Below, piece after piece: positions 36,575 to 46,488 of a stretch of 64,000 nt of DNA (its first letter is position 1; each line of letters begins with the position of its first letter). Location: the NCBI GenBank assembly GCA_019694755.1, contig JAIBBI010000003.1:1-64000 (forward strand). Direction: 5' to 3'. A model generated the notes under the pieces. That model ran no database searches, was not told the origin of the DNA, and saw only the letters and a program-made list of their open reading frames with translations. The stretch comes from Gemmataceae bacterium. Lineage in GTDB: Bacteria; Planctomycetota; Planctomycetia; Gemmatales; Gemmataceae. The position numbers and the translations under genes are program-made.

Positions 36575-37588
36575 TCACGGTGCCCGGTATTCCGCCGTGT
36601 AACTCGTCAGGGCCCGCATGTAATTGGCCCGCTCGAACGCGCCGGGGTCCGGGCAGTTCTTCCGGCTCATGCTGCCACGGAGTTGATCCACCGATTCGTA
36701 TTCGCGTTCGTCGAGCCAGGAACGCAGTTCGTGCAGAACCTTGCGCGCCAGGCCCGGCCCCGATTGCAGCAGCGCGCTCGTCATCATCGCCGCGTCGGCC
36801 CCGACCAGCAGAGCTTTAATCACGTCAGCGGCCGTGTGGATGCCGCTCGTCGCCGCCAGCGACGCCCGGGTCTGATCGCGCAGGATCGCGATCCATCGCA
36901 GCGGCAGCCGCAGTTCGTGGCGCTGGCTCAGATGCAGGCTCGGCAAGACTTCGAGCTTGTCCAGATCGATGTCCGGCTCCAGATACCGGTTGAAGAGTAC
37001 CAGCCCGTCCGCCCCCGCGTGGACCAATTGCTGCACGAAGTTCGGCAGGCTGCTGAACTGGCAGCCGATCTTCACCGCCAGCGGCAGCGTCACCGTTTCG
37101 CGGACCGCCGTCACCAGGTCGATGTACCGCTCCTCGACGGCCGCACCGGGTTCGCATTCGTCGTCGGCCACCATGTAGATGTTCAGCTCCAGCGCGTCCG
37201 CGCCCGCCTCCTGCATCATCTTTGCGTACCGGACCCAGCCGCCGGTCGTGCAGCCGTTCAGGCTCGCAATCACCGGGATGCCGAGCGACTTCTTCGCGGC
37301 CGATAGCCGGGCCAGGTACTCGTCCGGCCCGGTCGGATACGCCCCAACCTCCGGCAGATGCGACAGCGACTCGGCGAACGACTCCGTCTGGTACATGAAC
37401 AGCCGGTGGGCCTCGATGTCGTCGTGCTCGATCTGCTCTTCGAACAACGACGGCAGGACGACTGCTGCCACGCCGGCCTCTTCCAGTGCGTGCAGCGTGT
37501 CCGGCCGACCGGTTAGCGGCCCGGCCGACGCCATCAACGGGTTCCGCAGATTCAGGCTCAGGTACTTCGTCTCGAGGCGTGCGCTCAT
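36575..37588 (-). CDS. Dihydroorotate dehydrogenase-like FMN protein
   Basis: A 337-residue FMN-type TIM barrel (start ATG 37588). Motifs include NPLMASAGPLTGRPDTLHAL, IPVIASLNGCTTGGWVRYA, ADALELNIYM, LAVKIGCQFSSLPNFVQQL and TSGIHTAADVIKALLVGADA. Such DHOD-like proteins are frequent neighbours of pyruvate:ferredoxin oxidoreductase genes and are not necessarily pyrimidine enzymes. Its ATG overlaps the TGA of nifJ (ATGA), so the two are translationally coupled. Confidence 0.85.
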   Translation of the reverse strand: MSARLETKYLSLNLRNPLMASAGPLTGRPDTLHALEEAGVAAVVLPSLFEEQIEHDDIEAHRLFMYQTESFAESLSHLPEVGAYPTGPDEYLARLSAAKKSLGIPVIASLNGCTTGGWVRYAKMMQEAGADALELNIYMVADDECEPGAAVEERYIDLVTAVRETVTLPLAVKIGCQFSSLPNFVQQLVHAGADGLVLFNRYLEPDIDLDKLEVLPSLHLSQRHELRLPLRWIAILRDQTRASLAATSGIHTAADVIKALLVGADAAMMTSALLQSGPGLARKVLHELRSWLDEREYESVDQLRGSMSRKNCPDPGAFERANYMRALTSYTAEYRAP

Positions 37589-40500
37589 GCGGCTCCCCCC
37601 GGTCGGCCGTCGGCGATGTCTCGCTCGACGCCGGCCATCTGCTCGTAGTAATGCCACCGGTCGTCGATGTCCTGCTGCGCCAATGCGAACAGCATGTCCG
37701 CCCGCGCGGGGTTCGACCGCGACAGCATCGCGAACCGCCCCTCCTGCTGGGCGAACTCCTTGAACGGCTTCGTCGGCTTCCGGCTATCGAGATGGAACGC
37801 GTGGGCCGAGCCGTGCGCCTCCCGCGGGTCGTACCGGAACAGCGGCCAGAAGCCCGAATTCACCGCGTCTTTCTGGTGCGACATCGACGTCGACATATCG
37901 ATACCGTGGGCGATGCAGTGGCTGTACGCCAGGATCAGCGACGGACCCGGGTAAGACTCGGCATCGTTGAAAACCTTGACTGTCTGCGACGGATTCGCCC
38001 CGAGCGCGATCTGCGCCACGTACACGTTGCCGTACGACACCGCCAGCATGCCGAGGTCTTTCTTGCGAGCCGACTTTCCCAGCGCGGCAAACTTGGCAAT
38101 CGCGCCGCGCGGCGTCGCCTTCGACGCCTGCCCGCCGGTGTTCGAGTACACGCCGGTATCGAGCACCAGAATGTTCACGTCCCGGCCCGTGGTCAGCACG
38201 TGGTCTAGTCCGCCGAACCCGATGTCGTACGCCCAGCCGTCGCCACCGATGATCCACACACTCCTGCGCACGAGCACGTCGGCCAGCCCGGCCAGCGTCC
38301 GTGCCTCGTGCGAATCGTTGCCCGCCAGTTTCTTGCGGAGCAGGGCGACGCGCTCGCGCTGCCCGGCCACCTGATCCTCGTCATACTGCTGCGATTCGAG
38401 CAGGCCCCGTACCAGATCATCGCCCACCGAACCGGCCAAGCCGCGGAGCAATGCCTCGGCATACTCCCGGCGCTGGTCCACCGCCAGCCGCATGCCCAGC
38501 CCGAACTCGGCATTGTCCTCGAACAGCGAGTTGGCCCAGGCCGGCCCACGCCCGTCGGCATTCACCGTCCACGGCGTCGTCGGCAGGTTACCGCCGTAGA
38601 TCGACGAGCATCCCGTCGCATTCGCGATGATCGTGCGGTCGCCGAACAGTTGGCTCATCAGCTTCAGGTACGGCGTCTCGCCGCACCCCGCGCACGCCCC
38701 CGAGTACTCGAAGAGCGGTTCGAGCATCTGCGTCGTCTTCACCGTGTCGAGCTTCATCCGCGTTCGAGCCGGGTCCGAGATATTCAGGAAGAAGTCGAAA
38801 TTCGCCCGCTCCCGCTCCAGGTGCGGCTGCTTCGGCTCCATGTTGATCGCTTTGTGTTTCACCGCCTCCTTGCTGCGGGCCGGGCATACGTCGACGCACA
38901 CGCCGCACCCCGTGCAGTCGTCCGGGGCGACCTGAATGGTCATCCGATAATCCGTGAACTCCTTGCCGCGCCATTCCTTCGACTGGAACCCCTCCGGCGC
39001 GCCGGCCAACGCGCCCGGCACATACGGCTTCATCCGGATCGCGGCGTGCGGGCAGACCAGCGAGCACAGCGCGCAATCGATGCAGATCTTCGGGTCCCAG
39101 ATCGGGATCTCGTAGGCGATGCTGCGCTTCTCGACCTTCGCCGAGCCCGTGGGAAACGTGCCGTCCACCGGCATCGCGCTGACCGGTAGCAGGTCGCCCT
39201 TGCCCGCGATCAGCACGGCCGTCACCCGCTTCACGAAGTCGTTTCCGCCGTCCGACGCGATGGCCGGCAGCCGGTGAATGCTGCTCGTCACGCCCGCCGG
39301 GATCGTCACCTCATGCAGGCCGTCGAGCGACGCATCAACCGCCGCGTAGTTCTTCCGCAGTACCGATTCGCCGCGCTTGCCGTAGGTCTTCTTAATCGAT
39401 TGCTTGATCTCCTCGATCGCCTGCTCCCGCGGCAGAACGCTCGAGATTGCGAAAAAGCACGACTGCATCACCGTATTGATGCGGCTGCCCATCCCCGCCG
39501 CCCGGGCCACCTCCAGCGCATCGACCACAAACAACCGGAGTTTTTTCGCGATGATCGTCTCCTGCACTTCCCTTGGCAGTTTGTCCCACACCTCGGCCGG
39601 GCCGTACGGCGAGTTGAGCAGAAACGTCGCGCCCGGCTCCGCCAGCTCCAGCACGTCCATCCGTTCGAGGAAGTGAAACTGGTGGCACGCCACGAAGTTG
39701 GCCCGCGTGATCAGGTAGGTCGAGCGGATCGGCCGGGGACTGAAGCGCACGTGCGAGACAGTGATCGACCCCGCCTTCTTCGAGTCGTACACGAAGTAGC
39801 CCTGGGCGTGGAGCGGCGTATTCTCGCCGATGATCTTCACCGTGTTCTTGTTCGCGCCGACCGTGCCGTCGCTGCCCAGCCCGTAGAAGACTGCCCGGGT
39901 CACGTCGGCCGCCTCGGTGGTGAATTCCGGGTCCCAGCGCAGGCTGAGATGCGTCACGTCGTCGACGATGCCGAGCGTGAAGTGCTTTTTCGGCGAGTCC
40001 GCCTGCAACTCCTCGAAGACCCGCACGGCCATCGCCGGCGTGAACTCCTTCGACGACAACCCGTACCGCCCGCCGATCACCCGCGGCAGCGGCGTTGAAC
40101 CGCTTTCGAACAGCGCAGTGATCACATCCTGGTACAGCGGCTCACCGATCGCCCCGGGCTCCTTCGTGCGGTCGAGCACGGCAAGGTGCCGGGCGGTGCG
40201 GGGCAGGGCGGCCAGCAGCGCGGCCGCGTCGAACGGCCGGTACAGCCGGACCTTGACCAGCCCCACCTTCTCGCCGCGGGCCGTGAGCGCTTCGACGGCC
40301 TCTTCGACCGCGCCGGCCCCCGATCCCATCATGACGATCACCCGTTCGGCATCAGGCGCACCGACGTAATCGAACAGACGGTACTGCCGGCCAACGAGTC
40401 GGGACAGGGCGTCCATCGCCTCCTGCACGAGGCCGGGGATCGCGAGGTAGAACGGGTTGGCCGCCTCGCGGGCCTGAAAGAACACGTCGGGGTTTTGGGC

Positions 40501-41157
40501 CGAGCCGCGGAGCCGGGGCTGATCCGGGTCGAGCGCGCGGCCGCGGTGGGCGGCCACGTCCTCCGGGCGAATCATCGCCCGCAGGTCGTCGTCGCCCATC
40601 ATCTCGATCTTGTTGACTTCGTGCGACGTGCGGAACCCGTCGAAGAAGTGCAGGAACGGTACCCGCCCGCGCAGCGTCGCGGCATGGGCGACCAGCGCGA
40701 GGTCGTGCGCTTCCTGCACCGACGACGAGGCGAGCATGGCCCACCCGGTCGCCCGGCACGACATCACGTCGCTGTGGTCGCCGAAGATGGAGAGTGCGTG
40801 CGTCGCCAGCGTGCGGGCGGCGATGTGGAAGACGGTCGGCGTGAGTTCGCCGGCGATCTTGTACATGTTGGGGATCATCAACAGCAGGCCCTGCGACGCC
40901 GTAAACGTCGTCGACAGCGCGCCGGCCTGCAGCGCGCCGTGGATGGCCCCGGCCGCGCCGCCCTCGCTCTGCATTTCGATAACATCGGGGATGGTGCCGA
41001 AGACGTTGCGCTGCCCGCCGGCCGCCCAACTGTCGGCCGACTCGCCCATGGCCGATGAAGGCGTGATGGGGTAAATGGCGATCACTTCGCTGAGGCGATA
41101 GGCAATGGAAGCCGCCGCCTCGTTCCCATCCACCGTGACCAGTTGCCGTAGTGACAC
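37585..41157 (-). CDS. nifJ: Pyruvate:ferredoxin (flavodoxin) oxidoreductase
   Basis: A 1190-residue single-chain PFOR that oxidises pyruvate to acetyl-CoA and CO2 with ferredoxin reduction. The N-terminal thiamine-pyrophosphate domain has IAYRLSEVIAIYPITPSS. Two 4Fe-4S clusters are at CIDCALCSLVCP and CTGCGVCVDVCP near residues 690 and 745, a further cluster ligand set starts GACAGCGETPY, and the C-terminal TPP domain has GDGWAYDIGFGGLDHV and YSNTGGQASKATP. The usual family length is about 1170-1200. The enzyme is oxygen-sensitive in many organisms. Confidence 0.96.
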   Translation of the reverse strand: MSLRQLVTVDGNEAAASIAYRLSEVIAIYPITPSSAMGESADSWAAGGQRNVFGTIPDVIEMQSEGGAAGAIHGALQAGALSTTFTASQGLLLMIPNMYKIAGELTPTVFHIAARTLATHALSIFGDHSDVMSCRATGWAMLASSSVQEAHDLALVAHAATLRGRVPFLHFFDGFRTSHEVNKIEMMGDDDLRAMIRPEDVAAHRGRALDPDQPRLRGSAQNPDVFFQAREAANPFYLAIPGLVQEAMDALSRLVGRQYRLFDYVGAPDAERVIVMMGSGAGAVEEAVEALTARGEKVGLVKVRLYRPFDAAALLAALPRTARHLAVLDRTKEPGAIGEPLYQDVITALFESGSTPLPRVIGGRYGLSSKEFTPAMAVRVFEELQADSPKKHFTLGIVDDVTHLSLRWDPEFTTEAADVTRAVFYGLGSDGTVGANKNTVKIIGENTPLHAQGYFVYDSKKAGSITVSHVRFSPRPIRSTYLITRANFVACHQFHFLERMDVLELAEPGATFLLNSPYGPAEVWDKLPREVQETIIAKKLRLFVVDALEVARAAGMGSRINTVMQSCFFAISSVLPREQAIEEIKQSIKKTYGKRGESVLRKNYAAVDASLDGLHEVTIPAGVTSSIHRLPAIASDGGNDFVKRVTAVLIAGKGDLLPVSAMPVDGTFPTGSAKVEKRSIAYEIPIWDPKICIDCALCSLVCPHAAIRMKPYVPGALAGAPEGFQSKEWRGKEFTDYRMTIQVAPDDCTGCGVCVDVCPARSKEAVKHKAINMEPKQPHLERERANFDFFLNISDPARTRMKLDTVKTTQMLEPLFEYSGACAGCGETPYLKLMSQLFGDRTIIANATGCSSIYGGNLPTTPWTVNADGRGPAWANSLFEDNAEFGLGMRLAVDQRREYAEALLRGLAGSVGDDLVRGLLESQQYDEDQVAGQRERVALLRKKLAGNDSHEARTLAGLADVLVRRSVWIIGGDGWAYDIGFGGLDHVLTTGRDVNILVLDTGVYSNTGGQASKATPRGAIAKFAALGKSARKKDLGMLAVSYGNVYVAQIALGANPSQTVKVFNDAESYPGPSLILAYSHCIAHGIDMSTSMSHQKDAVNSGFWPLFRYDPREAHGSAHAFHLDSRKPTKPFKEFAQQEGRFAMLSRSNPARADMLFALAQQDIDDRWHYYEQMAGVERDIADGRPGGAA

Positions 41158-41523
41158 GCGAGGAACCCTCCGAAGTCAACTATCCGGACAAAGATGTCCT
41201 ATTCGGAAGGGGCGGAGGTGGGGAGTGGCTGAAAGTGCGATCGATGATCAGCGGCAGACGAGCGGAGGGGTTCATCCCCGCCGGAGTTCCGCCAGCCCAT
41301 AGCACCACGCCGACTACAAGCCCTCGCCGAAGAGACTTGTTGACTCAGCCTGGTTCTAAAGTGTCATTGACCAGGGCATCGCCCGCTGGTTGCACACCGG
41401 CGGGGGTAAACCACGCCGGTGTTCCCTCGATCGTCGTACGTAATCAACAAATACGCTGCTTGATTGTTCGTCAGTGCATCTGCCGGTGGTCACAATGCCC
41501 GTGTTCGCACTGTGCCGACTCCA
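41158..41523. other. Intergenic region, 366 bp
   Basis: No supported gene. It should hold the nifJ promoter on the minus strand. Short inverted words around 41394-41425 (CACACCGGCGGG, CACGCCGGTGTT) could form a weak hairpin. I see no recognisable operator. Confidence 0.4.
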
Positions 41524-42285
41524 TTACTTTCCCAGATTCGACACCACCACACGCAGCGGTGTGTCGGAGACGCGGACCAGTCCTTCGAAGGGTCGGTCGA
41601 GTTCCAGTACCAGGAACAGCGCCCCGGCCACAGACACCATGCAGATGATCAGTACGGTGATGGCCGTGGCGTTGCGGGCCGCCAGCAGACCCAGCCCGGC
41701 AAACAGTGTCGCCTGCCAGACGGCCAGCATGATCAGGAGCGGGGCCGGGATCGTACGCTCGCTGTTCACCACCAGTTTCTGGCGGAGTTGCCCCATCCCG
41801 ACGGTAATCTCCTGCGCCCGGCCCTTGAGCATGCGCTGCGTATCCGTCTTCGGATCGAGCACCGCGACCGCCTCGAAAAACGACTCGCCGAACTGCTTCG
41901 ATTGCCCGGCAACGAAATCGATCGGGCCGGTCGAGCCGTGCGGCCAGATCTGATCGAGCACCGACTGCCCAAGGTCGCGGAGTCGGCCGCGGGCCTCGGC
42001 CGAGTCCGTGCCGTACCGCTCCAGAATCCGGTCGAGGATCGCGATCTGAGCCGCAAGGTCTTTCACCGTCCCGCTCTGCGTGTCGTACGTCCCCTTCGTC
42101 GCGGCCACCAGCAGGCCGAGCACCAGCGCCGTCAGCGTGCCGATGATCCCCACCCCGCTCTTGATCACGTCCTTGGAGTCGCCGGTGAGGTGATGGTCCG
42201 GCAGGCATCGGGCGATCAGCATCGCCACCAGCGTGCTGGTCAATACGCCCACAAACAAAATGCACGCAATGGCCAGCGAACTCAT
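41524..42285 (-). CDS. DUF4239 (bestrophin-like) membrane protein
   Basis: A 253-residue protein, start ATG 42285. Four transmembrane segments are visible as two N-terminal and two C-terminal hydrophobic stretches (IACILFVGVLTSTLVAML; GIIGTLTALVLGLLVAA; LIMLAVWQATLFAGLGLL; ITVLIICMVSVAGALFLVLE). The central soluble part is helical. The arrangement and the ELDRPFEG motif match DUF4239, distantly bestrophin-like, whose ion-channel role is unproven. Confidence 0.85.
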   Translation of the reverse strand: MSSLAIACILFVGVLTSTLVAMLIARCLPDHHLTGDSKDVIKSGVGIIGTLTALVLGLLVAATKGTYDTQSGTVKDLAAQIAILDRILERYGTDSAEARGRLRDLGQSVLDQIWPHGSTGPIDFVAGQSKQFGESFFEAVAVLDPKTDTQRMLKGRAQEITVGMGQLRQKLVVNSERTIPAPLLIMLAVWQATLFAGLGLLAARNATAITVLIICMVSVAGALFLVLELDRPFEGLVRVSDTPLRVVVSNLGK

Positions 42286-42399
42286 GACGCGATCACCTGT
42301 CCGGGTTGAGGGGCCGGCCGCGGGGCCGGCGGGTTGACGTGTATTGTGGTAACGGAGCGGCCAAAATCCAATCGGGTACTGCGGATCGCCAGCCGCGCA

Positions 42400-42430
42400 C
42401 GAGAAAGCCGCGGCACGCCGTGCCGCGGCT
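42400..42430 (-). terminator. Terminator-like hairpin
   Basis: AGCCGCGGCAC (42406-42416), loop GCC and the complementary GTGCCGCGGCT (42420-42430) form an 11-bp GC stem. Read on the minus strand it is followed by TTTCTC. It lies 20 bp beyond the stop of the decayed PI-PLC-like gene and is placed to end its transcript. Confidence 0.6.
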
Positions 42431-42449
42431 TCGTCGTCTCCCGGGGGCC

Positions 42450-43438
42450 TCAGTACGACAGGCCGTACTTCTGTTCGGCGATCCGGGTGATTTCCGAAGT
42501 TGCGACTTCGTTGAGACCGTAGATGTGCCGGCACTTTTCGTGTTGCGCGAAGTCGATTATCACAATGTTCGGCATGAACAGCTTCAGCATTCCGCCCGAG
42601 GAGAACGAGGCCATGTCGACATTGTTGGGGAGGGCTTCGGTCATGTAATCGAACAGGCCGCTCTCCCAGATTTCACGCAGGCCGCCGCGGTGGTTGTCGT
42701 CCCACATCAGGTCGTTGCGCTCCTTGATGCTTTTGTTCACGCCGGTGGTCGTCCAGTACATCATGCCGATCGCGTTCGGGTCTGCGGCCGAGCACCCGCA
42801 TTGCACCACCACCGTGTTCCGCCTGATGCCCTGCTTCTCCGTCTTGTCCGCGATGCCGGTCGCCGCCTTCTTCAGGACGGAATTCTGGGTACTGGTGTTT
42901 TTCTGGATCTTCCCCTCGAAGCCCTTGTTGTTGATCTTGGTGCCGCCCGCGCCCCAGTATTGCAGGCCTTCAAAATCGCTCGTGTAACCTGCCTACCTCT
43001 TGTAGAGGTTCTTCCAGAACTGGATTCCAAGGTTTGCGTAACCCTCGGGTAGGTCGTTCCGGCTGTCCGGCGGAAACAGCACGACGACCTTCCCCGGCCA
43101 GGTCCGCAAGCGTCTTGGTGCGGGTTGGTCGTCGAGACTTTCTCGCGTTCGTTGCCCAGGTTGGTCACTTCCTTGGTGCCGCTGGATTTCGGAGAGAGGA
43201 CGCCCTGAGTCATTCCGTGCCCGTGAAACGCCTTCATTTCCGCTTGGCCGCCACCGAGCTCCTTGGCGTTGATGCGGATGTTGAAGAACCGCACACCGCG
43301 CTTGGCCTGCTGGAGGATGTCGTATTTCTGCGTCTTCTAGTTGGTATCACCTTCGTTTATGGCTGCGTCGTGCGCACCGGCCATTACGATCTCGTTGAGC
43401 TGCTTGTGCGTACCCAGAACGCCGTAAAGTCGTGGCAT
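42450..43438 (-). pseudogene. Decayed PI-PLC-like phosphodiesterase gene
   Basis: From ATG 43438 the frame reads MPRLYGVLGTHKQLNEIVM, then GAHDAAIN with the first catalytic-type His, and stops at TAG (43337-43339). Past it the same frame continues QQAKRGVRFFNIRINAKE and FHGHGM (second His). Two frameshifts follow near 43092-43125, then KVVVLFPPDSRNDLPEG, a second TAG at 42993-42995, and an intact last 180 codons ending in CRHIYGLNEVA and EQKYGLSY. The pieces fit a phosphatidylinositol-specific phospholipase C-like TIM barrel. Two stops and two shifts make it almost certainly inactive. Confidence 0.75.
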
Positions 43439-43709
43439 GGAGTATCCCGCAGGGGGATACGGAAAGCGCAATTTCGCTCAGGCTTTCCAACGGCCGCCGA
43501 CGCGGTCCGGAATTCAGCGTGCCATGATACCGCCGCCCAACTTGTTTCTTTGCGATATGGATCGTCGCGGCCCGCTGGCCGATATCCGGTCGCAGCACAC
43601 TTGCCCGGGCCGGGATCGTATCCGATGGTTGCATGGCCGGTTTTGTAGCAGCACTTCAGACGGGTTTACCGCCGCTTCGGAGTCCTCGTTGTCAAGTCGG
43701 TGACGCAAA

Positions 43710-44120
43710 ATGACGCAAAATGACGCACTGGCGAAAAAGAGCAGCCTCGCCTTCGACCTGGCCATGGGCATGTCCCAAAAGCAGGCGGCCCTACGGGCAG
43801 GTGTGTCCCGCAGTACGGTGGATCGCGCGATGGCCCACCCCGAATTCCGGCGGATGGTGGCCGAGTATCGCCGGCAGTATGCCGACCGCGCGCTGGGCCG
43901 GCTCGCCCGCAACATGTCCCGCGCCGCCGACGAGGCCGCCAAGCTCCTCGAATCCAAGGACGACCGTGTCCGGCTTCAGGCCGTCCGTCTCCTCTTTCAG
44001 ATGACAGTGCGGCTCCGCGAGTCGATCGAACTCGAAGACCGCCTGAGTGAACTCGAAGACACTCCTGCCCATCCTTTTGAGGAATCGCCATGTCCCAGCT
44101 CGACCGCATCCGTCGTGTGA
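43710..44120 (+). CDS. HTH DNA-binding protein
   Basis: A 136-residue protein, ATG 43710. A helix-turn-helix is visible at residues 15-50: DLAMGMSQKQAALRAGVSRS then TVDRAMAHPEFR. The remainder is helical and charged. The layout is like small-terminase or resolvase-type HTH proteins, but no phage genes surround it. The start sits in a short tandem (TGACGCAAAA twice). The stop overlaps the start of the next gene by 31 bp. Confidence 0.65.
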   Translation: MTQNDALAKKSSLAFDLAMGMSQKQAALRAGVSRSTVDRAMAHPEFRRMVAEYRRQYADRALGRLARNMSRAADEAAKLLESKDDRVRLQAVRLLFQMTVRLRESIELEDRLSELEDTPAHPFEESPCPSSTASVV

Positions 44121-44683
44121 TGAGCCGTGCGATCATCGAGTTGCCCGCTCCGATCGAGCCCGCGCCCGGGAGGCCGAAGGGCGAATGCCCGAGCGATCGC
44201 GTCATGGCGCGGTTCCTCCGGCTGTGGAAGAAAGACCGTCGCGAGGCCGCCCGGCAGTACTGCGCATACCGCGAACACGTCGCCTACCACCTCGCCGTCG
44301 GCCAGACCGTCGAGGCGTCCGCCGCGGTGGCAGGTGAGCAATACGCGTGGTATCGAGCCACCTTTCATGCGATTCGCGAGGCGGCTCGGCAGGCCTGGCC
44401 CCCGCGTTCGATCGCCGAGGGGTTGCTGCTCGATCAATACGCCCAGTACGAGACGCTGCGCATGCGGGCGATGATGGAGTACACCGTGGCCGATGAGAAG
44501 ACCGGCCGCGGCACCGGACCGCTGGCTCAGGTGGCCCGGCTGCAAAAGCTCGCCCACATGGCCCTCGAGTTGTTTCACCGGCTGCGGACGCGCGAACGCC
44601 GCCGGCCCGTGCCGTTTGCAATCGTCGAGTCCCGGCAGTCGAAGCGGCCGGCCCCGCCGGCCGATGCCCTGCCGGCATCCTGA
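44090..44683 (+). CDS. Hypothetical protein partnered with the HTH protein
   Basis: A 197-residue basic protein starting [18 protein letters not shown]. It is rich in Arg and Ala and predicted to be helical, with a motif-like stretch ([20 protein letters not shown]). No family is recognised. The 31-bp overlap with the HTH gene indicates one transcript and probable functional pairing. Confidence 0.6.
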   Translation: MSQLDRIRRVMSRAIIELPAPIEPAPGRPKGECPSDRVMARFLRLWKKDRREAARQYCAYREHVAYHLAVGQTVEASAAVAGEQYAWYRATFHAIREAARQAWPPRSIAEGLLLDQYAQYETLRMRAMMEYTVADEKTGRGTGPLAQVARLQKLAHMALELFHRLRTRERRRPVPFAIVESRQSKRPAPPADALPAS

Positions 44684-44744
44684 CCGCCGGCCGGACGGGC
44701 ACGTATCATTTCCGCTTGCAGTCTCAAGACGAAGGAAGCGACTC

Positions 44745-46253
44745 ATGGCCGAGAAAATCACGCCACGCGGCACCGACTATTCGCAGTGGTACATCGACAT
44801 CGTCAAGCAGGCCCACCTGGCGGAAAACTCCGACGTACGCGGCTGCATGGTCATCAAGCCGAACGGCTATGCCCTCTGGGAGAAGATGCAGAAAGCCCTC
44901 GACCGCCTGTTCAAGGACACCGGTCACGTCAACGCCTACTTCCCGCTGTTCATCCCCAAGAGCTTCCTGGCTCGCGAAGAAGAGATGGCCGAGGGGTTTG
45001 CCAAGGAGTGCGCCGTCGTCACGCACTACCGGCTCAAAGCCGAAAAGGGCAAGGGTCTGATCGTCGACCCCGAAGCAAAGCTTGAGGAAGAGCTGATCAT
45101 CCGGCCCACGTCCGAAACGATTATCTGGAATACCTACAAGAGCTGGATCCAGAGCTACCGCGATCTGCCGCTGCTCATCAACCAGTGGGCCAACGTCGTG
45201 CGCTGGGAGATGCGGACCCGGCTGTTTCTGCGGACCGCCGAATTCCTCTGGCAGGAAGGGCACACGGCCCACGCCACCGAAGCCGAGGCCCGCGAAGAGA
45301 CGCGGACGATGCTCGAGGTCTACCGCCGGTTTGCCGAGGAGTGGATGGCGATGCCGGTGCTGACCGGCCCGAAGAGCGAGGGGCAGAAGTTCCCCGGTGC
45401 GGTCGAGACACTTTGCATCGAGGCCATGATGCAGGACGGCCGTGCACTCCAGGCCGGCACGAGCCACTTCCTGGGCCAGAATTTTGCCAAGGCGTTCGAC
45501 GTGACATTTACGAGCAGCGAGGGCAAGCGGGAATTCGCGTGGGCAACGAGTTGGGGCGTGAGCACCCGGCTCATCGGCGGGCTGATCATGACGCATTCGG
45601 ACGACAACGGGCTGGTCGTGCCACCGCGACTCGCGCCGACGCACGTCGTGATCTGCCCGCTGGGCCGAAACGACGACGAGCGTGGCCCGTCGATCGCGGC
45701 GGCCGAGCAACTGGCGAAGGAACTGCGGGCGATCCCCCGCGACGAGTTCTACGGCTACGAGCCGATCGAAGTGAAAATCGACAAGACGTTCGACAAGCAG
45801 CCGGGTTACCGGTTCTCGGAGTACGAGGTGCGCGGGGTACCGGTGCGGGTGGAGTTGGGTCCAAAGGACTTGGAGAAGCAGGCCTGCGTGGTCGCCCGCC
45901 GCGACGTACCGGGCAAGGAAGGCAAGCAGATGGGCGTGCCGCTGGCCGGCGCGGCAGCACACATCGACAAGCTGTTGCGGGAAATCCAGGCGGGGCTGCT
46001 CGCCAAGGCGAAGGCGTTCCGCGACGAGCGCATCCGGCCTGTGGATACGTACGACGAGTTCAAGAAGCTGATTGAAGAGCCGGGCTTCCTGCTGGCCCAT
46101 TGGGACGGCACCCGCGAGACCGAAGACGCGATCCAGCAGGAGACGAAGGCGACGATCCGTTGCATCCCGTTCGACGGCGATGCGACGCCGGGCAAGTGCG
46201 TGAAGTCGGGTGCGCCGTCGGCCCGCCGGGTGGTCTTCGCCCGAGCATATTGA
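44745..46253 (+). CDS. proS: Prolyl-tRNA synthetase
   Basis: A 502-residue class II synthetase that charges tRNA-Pro. It is the shorter archaeal/eukaryotic-like type without the bacterial editing insert. Motif 2 is in [20 protein letters not shown] and motif 3 in [40 protein letters not shown] binds ATP and proline. The C-terminal Tyr (FARAY) is typical of this type. GAAGGA lies upstream of ATG 44745. Confidence 0.95.
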   Translation: MAEKITPRGTDYSQWYIDIVKQAHLAENSDVRGCMVIKPNGYALWEKMQKALDRLFKDTGHVNAYFPLFIPKSFLAREEEMAEGFAKECAVVTHYRLKAEKGKGLIVDPEAKLEEELIIRPTSETIIWNTYKSWIQSYRDLPLLINQWANVVRWEMRTRLFLRTAEFLWQEGHTAHATEAEAREETRTMLEVYRRFAEEWMAMPVLTGPKSEGQKFPGAVETLCIEAMMQDGRALQAGTSHFLGQNFAKAFDVTFTSSEGKREFAWATSWGVSTRLIGGLIMTHSDDNGLVVPPRLAPTHVVICPLGRNDDERGPSIAAAEQLAKELRAIPRDEFYGYEPIEVKIDKTFDKQPGYRFSEYEVRGVPVRVELGPKDLEKQACVVARRDVPGKEGKQMGVPLAGAAAHIDKLLREIQAGLLAKAKAFRDERIRPVDTYDEFKKLIEEPGFLLAHWDGTRETEDAIQQETKATIRCIPFDGDATPGKCVKSGAPSARRVVFARAY

Positions 46254-46268
46254 TGGAGTGGCAGTATT

Positions 46269-46368
46269 AACCACGAAGACACGAAGGCACGAAGAGGACA
46301 CAGAATAAACTATTGCTGGGAGGTTTGCCTTCTTCGTGTGACCTTCGCGTCTTCGTGTCTTCGTGGTG
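46269..46368. repeat. Inverted dispersed repeat, GAAGACACGAAGG family, second copy
   Basis: The left arm (46269-46301, CCACGAAGACACGAAGGCAC) and right arm (46328-46368, CTTCGTGTCTTCGTGG) are inverted copies. This is the same family as 15154-15249. The element sits just after proS and probably forms a long hairpin at the 3' end of its transcript. Confidence 0.75.
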
Positions 46369-46488
46369 AGTTTCTTCGTCTTCCAAGCTGTTACAGCATC
46401 GTTGCGCCGCGATCGGGCGTTTGCGGTTAGAATCCTTGCAGCGGTGGCGGGGAGTGCCCGCGGCCGAGTCGTCCCGGGAGGATTTCCG

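Noticed and set aside
41390-41430. Possible operator from short CCGG-rich inverted words near nifJ
   Set aside because: The match is short and imperfect and there is no second copy or known regulator nearby.
42450-43438. Reading the two TAG codons as programmed readthrough
   Set aside because: Two frameshifts are also present, so loss of function explains the pattern more simply than recoding.
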